From assembly GCA_942490535.1 (NCBI GenBank), contig CALNXQ010000005.1, forward strand, positions 1,364,001-1,428,000: a stretch of 64,000 nt of DNA. Reading direction: 5' to 3'. The number at the start of each line of letters is the position of its first letter. Within the stretch, counting starts at the first letter, position 1. Below, piece after piece: positions 53,194 to 62,913 of this stretch. The translations under genes were made by a program, and so were the position numbers. Origin of the DNA: JAEINY01 sp942490535. Its GTDB lineage: Bacteria > Bacteroidota > Bacteroidia > Bacteroidales > Marinilabiliaceae. The notes under the pieces were generated by a model. The model saw nothing but the letters and a program-made list of their open reading frames with translations, was not told the origin of the DNA and searched no databases.

Positions 53194-54222
53194 ATGGCAA
53201 AACAAATTTTAGTAACCGGAGGAACCGGTTATATTGGATCTCACACGGTGGTAGAGCTCCAAAATCAGGGCTTTGATGTTGTTATTGTCGACAACCTTTC
53301 CAATTCTCAAATCGAAGTGTTGGATAACATTGAAAAAATTACTGGCATTCGTCCGGCGTTTGAGCAATTTGATCTGGCTGATCGTGATAAGACCGATGGC
53401 TTCTTTCAAAAGTATGGCAACGTAGAGGCGATTATTCATTTTGCTGCATATAAAGCAGTGGGCGAGTCGGTAGATAAGCCGTTGGAATATTACCGAAACA
53501 ATTTGGTTTCGTTAATGAATATTTTGGAAGGCATGAAGAAATACGATGTGAAGCATTTGGTTTTTTCTTCTTCATGTACTGTTTATGGACAACCAGAAAC
53601 ATTGCCGGTAACAGAACAAACACCGCGTCAGGAGGCTGAATCACCCTATGGCAATACAAAAGCGATTTGTGAAGATATCATGCGTGATTTTTGTAAAGCC
53701 AATGAGGTGCTTAATTGTATTGCACTTAGGTACTTTAACCCGATCGGCGCACATGAAACAGCTCTTATTGGAGAATTGCCTGTGGGTATTCCCAATAATT
53801 TAGTGCCCTATATTACGCAAACGGCGGCCGGGCTTCGTCAGGAATTAAGCATTTTTGGAGATGATTATGACACGCCGGATGGAACGGCTATTCGTGATTA
53901 TATCAACGTTGTTGATCTGGCTAAAGCGCACGTTGTGGCCATTGATCGTTTACTAAATGATAAGACTAACAATAATTACGAGTACTTCAATGTGGGCACT
54001 GGTGCCGGGTATTCAGTGATGCAATTGGTGAAATCGTTCATTAAGGTGACGGGCGTTGATCTGAACTATAAGATCGTCGGACGTCGTGCGGGTGACATTG
54101 AAAAAATTTGGGCGGATACCACTTATGGAAATGCTGAATTGGGCTGGAAAGCAGAGAAAACATTGGATGAAACCTTGTTGTCAGCCTGGAATTGGGAGAA
54201 AAATGTAAGAGACATTAAATAA
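53194..54222 (+). CDS. galE: UDP-glucose 4-epimerase
   Basis: GalE interconverts UDP-glucose and UDP-galactose (often also the N-acetyl forms). The 342 residues have the NAD motif GGTGYIGSHTVVEL, IVDNLSNS, the active-site serine in SSSCTVYGQPETLPV, and the catalytic tyrosine/lysine in SPYGNTKAICEDIM near 150. NPIGAHETALIGE and YINVVDLAKAHV follow. It supplies galactose-type donors for the surface glycans in this region. A terminator follows directly. Confidence 0.97.
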   Translation: MAKQILVTGGTGYIGSHTVVELQNQGFDVVIVDNLSNSQIEVLDNIEKITGIRPAFEQFDLADRDKTDGFFQKYGNVEAIIHFAAYKAVGESVDKPLEYYRNNLVSLMNILEGMKKYDVKHLVFSSSCTVYGQPETLPVTEQTPRQEAESPYGNTKAICEDIMRDFCKANEVLNCIALRYFNPIGAHETALIGELPVGIPNNLVPYITQTAAGLRQELSIFGDDYDTPDGTAIRDYINVVDLAKAHVVAIDRLLNDKTNNNYEYFNVGTGAGYSVMQLVKSFIKVTGVDLNYKIVGRRAGDIEKIWADTTYGNAELGWKAEKTLDETLLSAWNWEKNVRDIK

Positions 54223-54245
54223 ACGTATCTCGATTAAAATATTTC

Positions 54246-54275
54246 AAGGCTGTCTGAAATGGACAGCCTTTTTTA
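54246..54275 (+). terminator. Terminator of galE
   Basis: The arms AAGGCTGTC and GACAGCCTT enclose TGAAATG and are followed by a T-run. Confidence 0.88.
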
Positions 54276-54345
54276 TTGCCATTAGTTTGAATTTGACCTA
54301 ATTTGTGGTTGCGCAGGAAGTATTCACAACGCATGTTTAGGAATT

Positions 54346-54744
54346 ATGGAATCAAAAAGGTCTAAAGACCATCTACCATGGCAAGGTATCCTTTTAGGAA
54401 TTTTAGGTAGCTTGGGTATACTCTCGTTGGTATTTATCCTAGGAAGTTTGTTTATGGCCAAGGGGCTCATTACTCCTTATCTGGAGGAAACGCCATTTGC
54501 CTTATTACTTGGTGCAGGCTCCCTGGCAGTCATTTTGATCTTGACTTTTGGAATTGCAATCTGCATTTCCATAGTATATGGTGTTTTTAAAGGTCAAATA
54601 TGGGCCATCATTATTTTATTATTGTTTACCGGAATGAATCTTCTGGGAGCACTTTTTTCCGTGAGTGTCATGGCTATCTTCAGCTATATCTTTTTACTTT
54701 ATTGTGAAATAGTTTGTGTCCGGCATCCCTTTTATAACAGTTGA
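54346..54744 (+). CDS. Small membrane protein, unknown
   Basis: A protein of 132 residues with about four hydrophobic helices (GILLGILGSLGILSLVFILG, TPFALLLGAGSLAVILILTF, WAIIILLLFTGMNLLGAL and a last one to IFLLYCEIVCV). It has a charged N-terminus and no export cleavage site. I recognise no family. It lies between galE and rfbB but is separated from galE by a terminator. Confidence 0.6.
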   Translation: MESKRSKDHLPWQGILLGILGSLGILSLVFILGSLFMAKGLITPYLEETPFALLLGAGSLAVILILTFGIAICISIVYGVFKGQIWAIIILLLFTGMNLLGALFSVSVMAIFSYIFLLYCEIVCVRHPFYNS

Positions 54745-54889
54745 TTGCCGGTAGTTAGAAGCTGCTCATCTGGATTTTGGCATGCAGTGTTAAGATGCTA
54801 TTTTTATTTCTGCAGTTCTAATAATTCCATTTTCTCTTTTTTTATTATGATGATTGTGTGATATTTGAATTCTATTAATTGCAAATATC

Positions 54890-55942
54890 ATGAAGAAAAT
54901 ACTTATCACCGGCGGTGCCGGATTCATTGGTTCCCACGTCGTACGATTATTTGTTGATACATATTCCAATTATCACATTTATAACCTGGATGCATTAACC
55001 TATGCCGGGAATCTTGAAAATCTGACCGATGTGCAGAATAAACCAAACTATACTTTTTTAAAGGCTGATATTACCGATGAAAATGCAATGATGGAACTTT
55101 TCAAGGAGTATCAGTTTGATGGAGTGGTTCATTTAGCTGCTGAGTCCCATGTGGATCGTTCAATTTCTGATCCGCTGGCTTTTATAAAAACGAATATTTT
55201 GGGAACGGTGAATCTGCTGAATGCTGCCAAAACTATTTGGAAGGACCAGATGGATGGCAAGCGGTTCTATCATATTTCAACCGATGAGGTGTATGGATCT
55301 TTGGGTGAAACAGGATTGTTTACGGAAACCACGGCCTATGATCCGCGCAGCCCCTATTCCTCTTCAAAAGCCAGTTCTGACCATTTAGTGAGGGCTTATT
55401 TTCATACCTATGGATTGCCTGTTGTCATTTCAAACTGCTCCAACAATTATGGCCCGAACCAGTTTCCAGAAAAGTTGATTCCATTGGCGATTAATAACAT
55501 CAAGAATAATAAACCAATTCCCGTTTACGGAAAGGGCGATAATATCAGAGATTGGTTGTATGTGATTGATCATGCCAGAGCAATTGATCTTATTTTTCAT
55601 AAAGGTGAAAATGGTGAAACTTATAACATTGGAGGTAATAATGAATGGACCAACCTTCGATTGATTCATAAACTTTGTGAAGTGATGGATGATTTGCTGA
55701 AACGTGATAAAGGTACCTCTGAAAAGTTGATCACGTTTGTGAAAGATCGGGCAGGGCATGATATGCGTTACGCTATTGATTCCTCTAAGCTGATGAGTGA
55801 ATTAGGCTGGGAACCTTCCTTGCAATTTGAAGAAGGAATTGTTAAAACGGCTGTATGGTACCTGGATCATCAAGCGTGGATGGATAATATTAATTCGGGC
55901 GATTATGAGAACTATTATAAAAAGCAATATCAAGATCGATAG
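54890..55942 (+). CDS. rfbB: dTDP-glucose 4,6-dehydratase
   Basis: RfbB (RmlB) makes dTDP-4-keto-6-deoxyglucose, the substrate for FdtA-type isomerases and rhamnose synthesis. The 350 residues show GGAGFIGSHVVRLF, the DALTYAGNLENL strand, HLAAESHVDRSI, STDEVYGSLG and the YxxxK pair in SPYSSSKASSDHL near 165. NCSNNYGPNQFPEKLIPL and NIGGNNEWTNL follow. A possible promoter (TTTT, 19 bp, GATATTTG at 54860-54867) ends just before the start. It is the only visible source in the window of the keto-sugar needed by the Fdt module 30 kb away. Confidence 0.97.
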   Translation: MKKILITGGAGFIGSHVVRLFVDTYSNYHIYNLDALTYAGNLENLTDVQNKPNYTFLKADITDENAMMELFKEYQFDGVVHLAAESHVDRSISDPLAFIKTNILGTVNLLNAAKTIWKDQMDGKRFYHISTDEVYGSLGETGLFTETTAYDPRSPYSSSKASSDHLVRAYFHTYGLPVVISNCSNNYGPNQFPEKLIPLAINNIKNNKPIPVYGKGDNIRDWLYVIDHARAIDLIFHKGENGETYNIGGNNEWTNLRLIHKLCEVMDDLLKRDKGTSEKLITFVKDRAGHDMRYAIDSSKLMSELGWEPSLQFEEGIVKTAVWYLDHQAWMDNINSGDYENYYKKQYQDR

Positions 55943-55962
55943 ATTTTAATTGATATAAATAG

Positions 55963-55998
55963 AAAATGCCCGATTGACATTTCAATCGGGCATTTTGC
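55963..55998. terminator. Bidirectional terminator
   Basis: The arms AAATGCCCGATTG and CAATCGGGCATTT enclose ACATTT. It lies between converging rfbB and glmS. Confidence 0.88.
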
Positions 55999-56059
55999 TT
56001 AGAGTTAAACCTATAAAGAAATCAAATGAGAATCACAAGACCGATATCACAATTGGATA

Positions 56060-57895
56060 TTATTCAACGGTCACTGATTTGGCCAGATTGCGGGGTTGAT
56101 CCACATTGCAGCCACGCAGGACGGCAATGTGATAAGAGATAAATTGCAATGGGATCACGGTTAATAACGGTGCCAATGCTTCATGGCAGTCGGGAACCTC
56201 AATAACGTGATCGGCCATGTTTTTAATCACCGTATCGCCTGTTGTTACAATGGCAATAACTTTTCCATGGCGTGCCTTCACTTCTTGTATGTTGCTTACA
56301 ATCTTTTCATAGGATTTGTCCTTGGTGGCAATCACAAAGACTGGCATATTTTCATCAATCAGTGCGATGGGGCCATGTTTCATTTCCGCCGCAGGATATC
56401 CTTCGGCATGGATGTATGAAATCTCTTTTAATTTCAAGGCACCTTCCAATGCTACCGGGAATAGATAGCCACGGCCCAAATAAAGAGCGTTGGTGGCGTG
56501 TTGATAGGTTTGTGCAATTTTTTCTATATCTGATTCCGATTTAAGGATGGTACCTATTTTATCTGGAATATCCGTTAGTTCCTGAACCAGTCTTTTGTAA
56601 TCAGTCTTGTTGATTAGCCCTTTGGTTTTTCCCAAAAGAAAGGCCATCATGGTCAATACCGTTACTTGCGATGTAAAGGCTTTGGTAGAGGCAACACCTA
56701 TTTCAGGACCTGCATGCGTATAAACGCCGGCGTGTGTTTCGCGTGGAATGGATGAACCCGCCACGTTACAGATGCCCAATATTGTAGCTCCTTGTTCTTT
56801 AGCCATTTTGATGGCAGCCAGGGTGTCAGCTGTCTCACCACTTTGTGAGATGGCAATGACTACATCACCTTTGTTAATAACCGGATTGCGGTATCTAAAT
56901 TCACTGGCATATTCCACTTCTACGGGTGTTCGAGCAAATTCTTCAAATAAATATTCGCCCACCATTCCGGCGTGCCATGAAGTACCACATGCAATGATAA
57001 TGATGCGTTTGGCTTCGGCTAGTTGAGGTAGTGACTCGATAATTCCACCCAGAAAAATCTTGGAGCGATCCATGGAAATACGTCCTCTAAAAGTGTCAGC
57101 GATGGAAATGGGTTGCTCATATATTTCCTTGAGCATAAAGTGTTCAAAATTCCCTTTGTCAATTTCATCAATGCTCAGGTTAACCTTTTGTATTTTGGGT
57201 TTCTTAGCATCGTTTTGAATGTTTTTTAAGATGAGATCTCCACGGGATATAATGGCAACTTCTTCATCGTTCATGTAGATGACTTGATCTGTATATTCTA
57301 CGATAGGAGTAGCATCTGAAGCCAGGAAATATTCTTTCTCACCAACACCTATAACCAGCGGACTGCCTTTTCGGGCTGCGATGAGTTGGTCGTGGTTATC
57401 AGTACATGATATTACCAGTCCATAGGCTCCAATCACCTTTGTGAGCGCCAATCGTACGGCGAGCTCGGCATCCACCTTTTCTTCCAGATAGATGTTTTCG
57501 ATCAGGTTGGCTAAAACTTCGGTATCTGTTTCACTTTGAAATTCATATCCACGATTTATGAGTTCTTTTTTTAGGTGTGAATAGTTCTCAATGATGCCGT
57601 TGTGAACAACAATGAATTTGCCATTTTGGGAAACGTGAGGGTGTGCATTTGTATCGCTGGGTTCGCCATGTGTCGCCCATCGGGTGTGCCCCATACCAAT
57701 GGAACCTGAAATGGGTTTTCCATTGGTATGCGTTTCCAAATCTTTCACTTTTCCTTTGCACTTATACACATGAATACCTTTATTCACAAGCGCAATGCCA
57801 GCTGAGTCATAACCTCTGTATTCCAATCGCTGTAATCCCTTTACAATGATGGGATATGCTGTTCTCTCTCCAACATATGCTACTATTCCACACAT
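56060..57895 (-). CDS. glmS: Glutamine-fructose-6-phosphate aminotransferase
   Basis: GlmS makes glucosamine-6-phosphate, the entry to UDP-GlcNAc. The 611 residues start MCGIVAYVG with the N-terminal nucleophile cysteine. The glutaminase motifs GLQRLEYRGYDSAG, GHTRWATHGEPSDTNAHPH and HNGIIENY follow. The two SIS domains contain ACGTSWHAGMVGEYLFEE, ISQSGETADTLAAI and CNVAGSSIPRETH, and the chain ends NLAKSVTVE. The leader of 126 bp carries the nagB terminator and no glmS ribozyme, which occurs in Gram-positives. Confidence 0.98.
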   Translation of the reverse strand: MCGIVAYVGERTAYPIIVKGLQRLEYRGYDSAGIALVNKGIHVYKCKGKVKDLETHTNGKPISGSIGMGHTRWATHGEPSDTNAHPHVSQNGKFIVVHNGIIENYSHLKKELINRGYEFQSETDTEVLANLIENIYLEEKVDAELAVRLALTKVIGAYGLVISCTDNHDQLIAARKGSPLVIGVGEKEYFLASDATPIVEYTDQVIYMNDEEVAIISRGDLILKNIQNDAKKPKIQKVNLSIDEIDKGNFEHFMLKEIYEQPISIADTFRGRISMDRSKIFLGGIIESLPQLAEAKRIIIIACGTSWHAGMVGEYLFEEFARTPVEVEYASEFRYRNPVINKGDVVIAISQSGETADTLAAIKMAKEQGATILGICNVAGSSIPRETHAGVYTHAGPEIGVASTKAFTSQVTVLTMMAFLLGKTKGLINKTDYKRLVQELTDIPDKIGTILKSESDIEKIAQTYQHATNALYLGRGYLFPVALEGALKLKEISYIHAEGYPAAEMKHGPIALIDENMPVFVIATKDKSYEKIVSNIQEVKARHGKVIAIVTTGDTVIKNMADHVIEVPDCHEALAPLLTVIPLQFISYHIAVLRGCNVDQPRNLAKSVTVE

Positions 57896-57939
57896 AGTCG
57901 TTTCTTTTAGAATTATAAAGTCCGTGAAGCTGATCGAAG

Positions 57940-57975
57940 AAAAAAAGAGGAACTCCTGAGCGGAATTCCTCTTTT
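57940..57975 (-). terminator. Terminator of nagB
   Basis: The arms AAAAGAGGAA and TTCCTCTTTT enclose 13 bases (57953-57965), with a T-run on the minus strand. It separates nagB from glmS. Confidence 0.85.
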
Positions 57976-58021
57976 AAGACAATGTGTATTAATAATGATA
58001 TAGGTGTCTTAAATAGTCATG

Positions 58022-58828
58022 TTACGACCAAAGGCTTTGGGGATCAAGATTTGTTTTCTCAATATCCTTGAAGTAATTGTAGGTGCCTACTTTCAGCTCA
58101 TAAGTAGCTGCTTCGTCACAAACAATAACACCCTTTTGATGCATTTGTAATGCACTGATGGTCCACATGTGGTTTATTCCTTCTTCAACAGCATGTTGCA
58201 AAGCTCTCGCTTTGTTGTGACCATTCACGATTATCACGACTTCTTTGGAATCTAAAACAGTTCCGATGCCCACCGTAAGAGCGGTTTTAGGTACTTTGTT
58301 TGGATCGTGATCAAAAAAGCGTGAGTTCGCGAGAATGGTATCATAGGTTAACGTTTTAACCCGTGTTCTGGAAGTTAATGAAGAGCCTGGTTCGTTAAAG
58401 GCCAGGTGTCCATCAGGACCTATTCCACCCAGGAACAGATCAATGCCTCCCAATTGTTTCATTTTATCTTCATATCTTTTGCATTCTGCTTCTGCATCTT
58501 CAGCCTGACCATTTAGTAAGTTGGTATTTTCAGCTTTAATGTCAATGTGGCTAAAAAAGTTGTCCCACATAAAAGTGTAGTAACTTTGCGGATGTTCCCT
58601 CGGAATTTCGCGGTACTCATCCATGTTAAAAGTGACCACATTTTTGAAAGATACTTTCCCTTCCTTACAAAGTTTTATTAATTCCTTGTAAGTGCCCAGA
58701 GGAGAAGAGCCCGTTGGCAATCCCAATACAAAAGGTCTGTTTTCGGTGTGTTGATTAATTTTTTGAGCAATGTAGGCTGCTGTCCATTCCGACGCTACCT
58801 GGTAATCTGGTTCAATGATTAAACGCAT
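58022..58828 (-). CDS. nagB: Glucosamine-6-phosphate deaminase
   Basis: NagB converts glucosamine-6-phosphate to fructose-6-phosphate and ammonia, the reverse of GlmS. The 268 residues show the substrate loop GLPTGSSPLGTYKELI, FNMDEYREIPREHPQSYYTFM near 70, and the catalytic block GGIGPDGHLAFNEPGSSLTSRTRVKTL near 135-160. Length and motifs match the hexameric E. coli-type enzyme. It sits 11 bp after the DUF4954 gene, probably one operon, and is divided from glmS by a terminator. Confidence 0.97.
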   Translation of the reverse strand: MRLIIEPDYQVASEWTAAYIAQKINQHTENRPFVLGLPTGSSPLGTYKELIKLCKEGKVSFKNVVTFNMDEYREIPREHPQSYYTFMWDNFFSHIDIKAENTNLLNGQAEDAEAECKRYEDKMKQLGGIDLFLGGIGPDGHLAFNEPGSSLTSRTRVKTLTYDTILANSRFFDHDPNKVPKTALTVGIGTVLDSKEVVIIVNGHNKARALQHAVEEGINHMWTISALQMHQKGVIVCDEAATYELKVGTYNYFKDIEKTNLDPQSLWS

Positions 58829-58839
58829 GGTTTTTTATA

Positions 58840-60843
58840 TTAAGGTTTATCTCTCTGTTTAAGGAGGATAAGCCTGTCTTTCAGCTCTTCGGCCAGGCGA
58901 CTTTTTTCTCGAATGTGGGTATGGATGTCTTGAACCGATGGATGTTTCTCAAAATCGCCACGAACATGCTCAAAATCTAGGTGGCGTGTTTCTTCCGAAC
59001 CATCAATGCCAAATCCTGTTTGTGATTTCAGGGTAAATTCTTTTTTGGCATCTGCGTATAGCATGTGGTCCAAATCAATAACACTCTTTTTCCAGTTGTC
59101 AATGAAAGTAATGAGTTGATCAATTTCAATGGTGTTTAAATCCAGATCAAATTCCTCTTTAAATACATTCACACACCAGTTCCAGGCAAAATCGAAATAT
59201 TGAGTATGCATCGCCTCATATCTTTGGTTGAGTTCATCCAAATTTGATATGCGACCGCTCTCAAGATCATCCAATAGGGTCATTACCCGTTCCTTCGGTA
59301 CTAAAAGGCCGGCCATGTCGATCCACTCATCTAGTCCAAAAGTAGTGGTCGGAGCAAGGCTTTTCCTCAAATGTTCCGTATTTACAAAGGTAATGTCTTC
59401 CAGCTTTTTTATAAGCGCATTGCCCAGATATTTTATGATTCCAATGTTATATAGTTTCATTCCACGTTCCAATGCACCTTTCGTTATCTTTACATTATTG
59501 AACATGTAATAGTCGGAAGTAGCACCAGAAGTGCTTTTGAGGTTCCTTAGTACCTCATTACCATTGATCATTTTCTGAATGGTGAAGGGACTCAAAAGAC
59601 TAAAATTGATAAAATCCAATACTTTTTTATCCTTTCGTTTGTCTCGTTTTGGCCATTTACGCGCATCACGGATCGTACCAACACTGCGCAGATTAACGCC
59701 AGGAGCTAAGATGCTCTCATCCTTGTTCTCAATCAAATAGGAGAAAGGTAATAATGAGGTATCCGGATTACGGTAATGTCGCCCCATGACCAACGAAAAG
59801 GCACCGATCCTGGCTGGCCATAGTAAATATGAATCACTGGTTGTTTTCGACCCGCGCTCCAAAACACCTTGATGTATTGGCCCTAGCTTATACATGTGGT
59901 TACTTTGGTTGGAACCACTGCCCGCATTGAGGAATGAAAAGTAGCCGGCAATGAGTAAAGTCGATTTGTGATGGGTGACAGTATAGGGTCCTGCGAAAAT
60001 AGAGCAGGCCTCTCCATGGAAGCCCTGGCAATTAGCAAAGAAAACGGAATTTTCGGCGGAATAATGTTTGCCCAACTCACAGCCTTGCCCAACAAAACAT
60101 TTTGACAAGAGGACACCATCACTCACATGACTACCTGATGCCGCAATAAAGTCTTCTGCAATAACACCTGGCCCAAAATAGGAGGGATGGTCTTTTGAGC
60201 TGTTGATGGAGCCGTTATGAAGCCTGTACACTCCTTCTATTGTGGCATATTCACCTATATTAGTATCAATAATGGTTCTGCAATTGATTAGTGTTGCGCC
60301 TTTTTCAATGTGGCCTATTGGACCACAAATGCTTTTTTTGTATTGATCGATGAGCTGTTGTAATTTTTCAATTACCTTGGGGCGGTGCCGATACAATGCC
60401 ATAATGTAAGCAGTATGAGCTGATAGTTCATTGTAAATGGATATCTCACGTCCCCCAGCTTCATTCAGAGCTGAAACTAAAACCCCGTTCCCAAAACAAC
60501 TTTCGGACTCAGTTGTAATGGAATCTACATTTTCAATGACTACATCAGATGCAATGTGATAATTGGCGATGTGATTTTTAACCTGATTAATGTATGAATT
60601 GGACTCAATGGTGCAATTGTGAATGGTGGCATGAGAAAGTCCCGCTTTTTTTTGAACACCACCAGGGAAATTGAAAATTTTATTGAAAGCACCCAATCTA
60701 ATCTGACCTGAGAAACTTACGTAACGAATAGTATCCGGCGAAAAATTGTCTGAAACCAAAACAAGACTCCAGTCGGAAGCCGTGCATTGATTCTGTTCAA
60801 GCAACTTTATTTCCGATTTGGTGAGTGGGCGATATGCGTTCAT
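58840..60843 (-). CDS. DUF4954 family protein (left-handed beta-helix)
   Basis: A large cytoplasmic protein of 667 residues. The N-terminal two-thirds contain hexapeptide-repeat-like turns (GPIGHIEKGATLINC, IDTNIGEYATIEGV, GPGVIAEDFIAASGSHVSDGVLL), as in sugar-nucleotide acyl/uridylyl transferases. The remainder is helical, ending ELKDRLILLKQRD. DUF4954 is known mainly in Bacteroidota and has no assigned reaction. Its position directly upstream of nagB (11 bp) suggests a part in aminosugar-phosphate metabolism (inference). It lacks a membrane helix and a signal peptide. Confidence 0.85.
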   Translation of the reverse strand: MNAYRPLTKSEIKLLEQNQCTASDWSLVLVSDNFSPDTIRYVSFSGQIRLGAFNKIFNFPGGVQKKAGLSHATIHNCTIESNSYINQVKNHIANYHIASDVVIENVDSITTESESCFGNGVLVSALNEAGGREISIYNELSAHTAYIMALYRHRPKVIEKLQQLIDQYKKSICGPIGHIEKGATLINCRTIIDTNIGEYATIEGVYRLHNGSINSSKDHPSYFGPGVIAEDFIAASGSHVSDGVLLSKCFVGQGCELGKHYSAENSVFFANCQGFHGEACSIFAGPYTVTHHKSTLLIAGYFSFLNAGSGSNQSNHMYKLGPIHQGVLERGSKTTSDSYLLWPARIGAFSLVMGRHYRNPDTSLLPFSYLIENKDESILAPGVNLRSVGTIRDARKWPKRDKRKDKKVLDFINFSLLSPFTIQKMINGNEVLRNLKSTSGATSDYYMFNNVKITKGALERGMKLYNIGIIKYLGNALIKKLEDITFVNTEHLRKSLAPTTTFGLDEWIDMAGLLVPKERVMTLLDDLESGRISNLDELNQRYEAMHTQYFDFAWNWCVNVFKEEFDLDLNTIEIDQLITFIDNWKKSVIDLDHMLYADAKKEFTLKSQTGFGIDGSEETRHLDFEHVRGDFEKHPSVQDIHTHIREKSRLAEELKDRLILLKQRDKP

Positions 60844-61026
60844 ATAGATGGTTAAAAGTTATTTATAAGCTAAGGTATGAAAGATTAGGTTGGAATGATA
60901 GTACGCGAATGAAAAGAAAGGGTAAAATAAGAAAATCGAAAACATGGTGTTTGTTAATGAAATGATAAGAAGGATTTATTTGGCTTTTAAAAAAGAATGG
61001 ACCTGCCTATTCTTGTTTTTTAGAGC

Positions 61027-61062
61027 AAAAAAAAGCGGAAGAGCATATTTGCTCTTCCGCTT
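61027..61062 (-). terminator. Terminator of the DUF4270 gene
   Basis: The arms AAGCGGAAGAGC and GCTCTTCCGCTT enclose ATATTT, with a T-run on the minus strand. It lies 21 bp beyond the DUF4270 stop. Confidence 0.9.
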
Positions 61063-61083
61063 ATATCTTCAGAATGGAATTAT

Positions 61084-62901
61084 CTACTTTGAGATATATT
61101 GGAAGTATTTGATATTCATTTTAAAACGATCCTTGGCGTCGTTATCCTTAGCTGCGCTATGCAGAACGACTCTATCAAAATCAGCAGATCCAGCATCCGG
61201 GCCAATATAGAATTCATTGGCAAATTCTTTTTTGTATACCTCCAGAAGCTGTTCTTTCGAATAGCCTTTTTCCTGTTCCATGTCAGCCAGTTTACGCATG
61301 ACGTAATTGAAATAATCAGCCCGCATAATAAATTGATATTTTATAGAATCAATTTGTGTTTCATTTTTTTCTGTTAAACTGGCATAGATTTTCTTTTCAC
61401 CTGTTCCTGCTGTTAACCCTGATGAATTCTGTACATTACTGCCGAATATTTCAAGTTCCAAATCACTTCCATTAACCAATCTAGTATACCTTGGTGGTCC
61501 AACTATATTGCCAGCATTGTTGCGCATGTAGATAGTGAGTTTATCAGGTATAGGATATTGGCCTACGTCTTCGGGGTTCGCCACCTTTAGGAAAAATTCG
61601 ATGTTACTAACGGACTTGCTTTGAACGCCGGCTCCTTCATTCTTCAAAGAATCTACCCAAGTCATCAAATCATCTGGAAGTTGTAATTGGGCATAGTAAC
61701 CAGCCATCCCTTGTAAATACAATTTGTCCGCTTTGGGATCATCATAGTAACTATGAGATTTTAAATCGGGATGTTCATAGCGGTTGATTCGTGCATTTTC
61801 TCTGTTGATTGGAAATTCGTACACATAGAAAGTTGTATCTGTAATAATTTCACTATTAGAGTCGTTTGCATCTTTCCTTTTCCTAAATATGCGCTTTGAG
61901 TGTAGTATCAATTTTGAGGTGGCATTACTTCCGGTTAGTAAGTTAACCTTTGTCAGTGATCCTACCTCGTGATTGGAAACATCAGACGTCACGTATAGAC
62001 CATTAAATGCACCTTTGAAGGATTGAGAATTACTTAATTCACTTTCAGAAAGATTGAATAACCTAGAAGTGAATTCATCATTTATTTTGAAACTCCAACT
62101 CTTTGTCTTGTTTTTCGAAGCAGTGGTTAACGCATCTTTAATTTTTGCTAATGAATCTTTTACGGCCTGAGATGCGTCGTTTGGAGCTGTATAGTCTACT
62201 CTGATTTTAGTCGTGTCCCACAAATAAACAGGATCGCTCCAAAGTAAATCTGTGTTTTTCCAAAGATTCCCCTTATATTCATTTGATCTAAAGTCTGATG
62301 GAATATCATCATTCGTATTTACAATTTTTTCAGCAATAGGCACAGGATTTTTGGCAATATCCTCAGCGTTTAAATTGCTGTAATATTTTTCGTTAGGTCC
62401 TCCAAGGCTCTGTGTCAGTTCATAGATTTTGATATTATGCTCCGCGCGCATATCCCCATACCAATTATTGAATTGATATTGCAGCTGCAAAACCAAGCTG
62501 TCTACTGACCATTCATCGCCATTATAAAATTGATTGTAGGTAACTGTATCAGGTACGTTGTTTTCATCCAAAACGATTAATCCTGCATATTCAACTTTTT
62601 TGGCCAAAGAGAAATCTACTAGAAAGTCCGCTTTAGAACGGCCAAATAACGGATCTTCAAATGAACCGATGATTCCATAGGTCGCATCGCTCGTGCGAAC
62701 AGAATCTTGTGTTACACTGCGCGTATCTAATGAGTGCAAGTCATAAGTATGTCCGGTGATTTCATCACCTTCCGGAAGAACGCCATTGCCGCCTAATTGG
62801 GCCGGGTCATCTTTACAAGATACGGCTAATGAAAGCAGGCCAATAATAATTAATTGGCCTGCTAAATGATTGAAAATATTTTTCAATGAAAATTTGTTCA
62901 T
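61084..62901 (-). CDS. DUF4270 family lipoprotein
   Basis: A Bacteroidota outer-membrane-type lipoprotein. The ATG at 62901 gives a signal with the lipobox cysteine in LLSLAVSCKDDPAQLGG (605 residues); a TTG nine bases upstream is not needed. The body is beta-rich, with the family's QDSVRTSDATYGIIGSFEDPLFGRSKADFLVDF near 60-90, YQFNNWYGDM, and the late EFYIGPDAGSADFDRVVLHS. No enzymatic motif is visible. It follows the GT5-like gene by 12 bp; that pairing recurs in Bacteroidota and may hint at a shared, still unknown role. Confidence 0.9.
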   Translation of the reverse strand: MNKFSLKNIFNHLAGQLIIIGLLSLAVSCKDDPAQLGGNGVLPEGDEITGHTYDLHSLDTRSVTQDSVRTSDATYGIIGSFEDPLFGRSKADFLVDFSLAKKVEYAGLIVLDENNVPDTVTYNQFYNGDEWSVDSLVLQLQYQFNNWYGDMRAEHNIKIYELTQSLGGPNEKYYSNLNAEDIAKNPVPIAEKIVNTNDDIPSDFRSNEYKGNLWKNTDLLWSDPVYLWDTTKIRVDYTAPNDASQAVKDSLAKIKDALTTASKNKTKSWSFKINDEFTSRLFNLSESELSNSQSFKGAFNGLYVTSDVSNHEVGSLTKVNLLTGSNATSKLILHSKRIFRKRKDANDSNSEIITDTTFYVYEFPINRENARINRYEHPDLKSHSYYDDPKADKLYLQGMAGYYAQLQLPDDLMTWVDSLKNEGAGVQSKSVSNIEFFLKVANPEDVGQYPIPDKLTIYMRNNAGNIVGPPRYTRLVNGSDLELEIFGSNVQNSSGLTAGTGEKKIYASLTEKNETQIDSIKYQFIMRADYFNYVMRKLADMEQEKGYSKEQLLEVYKKEFANEFYIGPDAGSADFDRVVLHSAAKDNDAKDRFKMNIKYFQYISK

Positions 62902-62913
62902 GAGTGTCAAGTA

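Noticed and set aside
57896..58021. glmS ribozyme or riboswitch
   Set aside because: The short spacer contains only the nagB terminator, and no ribozyme core could be recognised.
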